Below are positions 13,471 through 13,649 of a stretch of DNA of 13,649 bases, piece after piece; the first letter of the stretch is position 1, and every line of letters begins with the position of its first letter. A program made the position numbers and the translations under genes. The notes under the pieces are model-generated. The model was not told the origin of the DNA and searched no databases. It worked only from the letters and a program-made list of their open reading frames with translations. This DNA comes from JAQTTT01 sp964565435 (lineage in GTDB: Archaea; Nanobdellota; Nanobdellia; Tiddalikarchaeales; Tiddalikarchaeaceae): the NCBI GenBank assembly GCA_964565435.1, contig CAZMEY010000016.1, forward strand, positions 1 through 13,649, read 5' to 3'.

Positions 13471-13649
13471 ATGCGAGCATGGCTTGTTTTAATCTCAGTG
13501 CTTCTATTATCCTTGCCTATAGTGTTTTCAGCCACTTGTTATCAGCCAGAGTCTTATTGCTCCCAGTTTAATGAATATGAGTATAATTGCAGGGATGAAG
13601 GTTTTTCTTATCCTTGCCAGAAGAATGGCCTTCATTCTGAGTGGGTTAC
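13471..13649 (+). CDS. Secreted cysteine-containing protein, N-terminal fragment
   Basis: The visible 59 codons begin with a classical Sec signal peptide: a single arginine (MRAW), a hydrophobic core of about 15 residues and a small-residue end, FSA, at 19-21. A signal peptidase cut after A21 is likely. The mature part starts TCYQPESYC and holds four cysteines in the first 30 residues (C23, C30, C40, C49), with many Tyr and acidic residues, suggesting disulfide-bonded extracellular modules. No family is recognisable from this fragment. The gene runs off the window edge. Confidence 0.72.
   Translation, partial: MRAWLVLISVLLLSLPIVFSATCYQPESYCSQFNEYEYNCRDEGFSYPCQKNGLHSEWV

Noticed and set aside
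1..13649. tRNA, rRNA, CRISPR arrays, insertion sequences or integrase genes
   Set aside because: I read both strands and found no cloverleaf-like stretches, regularly spaced repeats, transposase motifs or attachment-site duplications.

Overview
The window looks like part of a very AT-rich, compact archaeal genome. The main evidence is an archaeal-order ribosomal/RNA polymerase operon (S13-S4-S11-RpoD), a PAC2-family proteasome-assembly homologue, an AmmeMemoRadiSam trio and archaeal TATA boxes. Half-size, degenerate and unrecognised proteins suggest a small-genome DPANN-type archaeon (Woesearchaeota/Pacearchaeota-like), but that placement is an inference. Two runs of exactly 100 N show a scaffolded draft, so the true sizes of those gaps are unknown.

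Layout. 1-743: a possible gene tail, then a leftward KaiC/RAD55-like protein that has lost its Walker A motif. 791-2740: a rightward operon of a PAC2 protein with a C-terminal HbYX-type end, a HAD phosphatase and a six-helix half-size MFS protein. 2743-4970: AMMECR1 and its radical SAM partner run left, and the MEMO-like protein runs right from a 35-bp divergent promoter region. 4960-6331: a DUF192 protein, an arginase-like protein cut by gap 1, and a MarC-family membrane protein also cut by gap 1. 6372-7163: an HD-domain hydrolase. 7302-10897: an island of unrecognised genes, namely lysine/glutamate-rich helical proteins interrupted by gap 2, and a convergent orphan gene. 11107-13436: the S13-S4-S11-RpoD operon. 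13471-end: the start of a secreted cysteine-containing protein.

Expression logic. Nearly every first gene has a TATA-like box centred about 26-32 nt before its start codon, which indicates leaderless transcripts. Several downstream genes instead carry Shine-Dalgarno-like sequences. This rule supports choosing internal ATGs as starts for the KaiC-like protein, the arginase-like protein and S13.

The least explained part is the 7.3-10.9 kb island. I see no established defence or mobile system in it, and its function cannot be named from sequence alone.
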